This document shows, one piece after another, positions 5,788 to 5,828 of a stretch of DNA of 5,828 nucleotides. Numbering within the stretch: position 1 is the first letter of the stretch; each line of letters begins with the position of its first letter. The DNA is from Nitrospirota bacterium (lineage in GTDB: Bacteria; Nitrospinota; Nitrospinia; Nitrospinales; VA-1), in contig QJWD01000323.1 of the NCBI GenBank assembly GCA_003235465.1, forward strand, positions 1 to 5,828, in the 5' to 3' direction. The translations under genes were made by a program, and so were the position numbers. The notes below the pieces were generated by a model. The model ran no database searches and was not told where the DNA came from. It saw only the letters and a list, made by a program, of their open reading frames with translations.

Positions 5788-5828
5788 TAACGCCGTTTGC
5801 AACCGTGAGACGCCATTGAAGCCGAAGA

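Overview
The window reads as a piece of a GC-rich bacterial chromosome. The gene content (moaC-moaD-moaE, a YqaA-type DedA-superfamily protein, secreted proteins with Sec signal peptides) and the MoaC, MoaE and YqaA sequences suggest a proteobacterium, possibly a gammaproteobacterium. That placement is inference from protein resemblance only. No mobile element, CRISPR array, tRNA or rRNA is visible.

Layout. Positions 1-2307 (+) hold most of a large exported protein whose start lies before the window. It has a CxxCH haem-type motif, an EF-hand/thrombospondin-3-like Ca loop, four ASH/HYDIN-type beta-sandwich repeats in an A-B-A-B pattern, and a divergent CHRD-like C-terminal domain. A strong intrinsic terminator follows at 2353-2388. 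The next block, 4114 down to 2424, is on the minus strand. It is a compact molybdenum-cofactor operon, moaC (4114-3599), moaD (3602-3348) and moaE (3331-2894), followed by a yqaA-like membrane protein gene (2854-2424) broken by a frameshift near 2738-2746. A 312-base divergent intergenic region (4115-4426) holds a probable leaderless moaC promoter, and a candidate promoter plus several palindromes ahead of the last gene. Positions 4427-5755 (+) encode a complete exported VWA-domain protein with an intact MIDAS metal site, followed by a UUCG-capped hairpin.

How the genes work together. MoaC makes cyclic pyranopterin monophosphate (after MoaA, which is not in the window). MoaD and MoaE form molybdopterin synthase, which puts the dithiolene sulfurs on that compound. 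The moaC stop and moaD start overlap (GTGA), so the two are probably translationally coupled. The yqaA gene is probably co-transcribed but has no known molybdenum role. The two flanking plus-strand genes encode separate cell-envelope proteins with no visible link to molybdenum metabolism.

I did not find a clearly new multi-gene system. The points most worth a second look are the two residues beyond the MoaD Gly-Gly tail, the leaderless-looking moaC promoter, the palindrome-rich leader of the VWA gene, the domain architecture of the first protein, and the yqaA frameshift.
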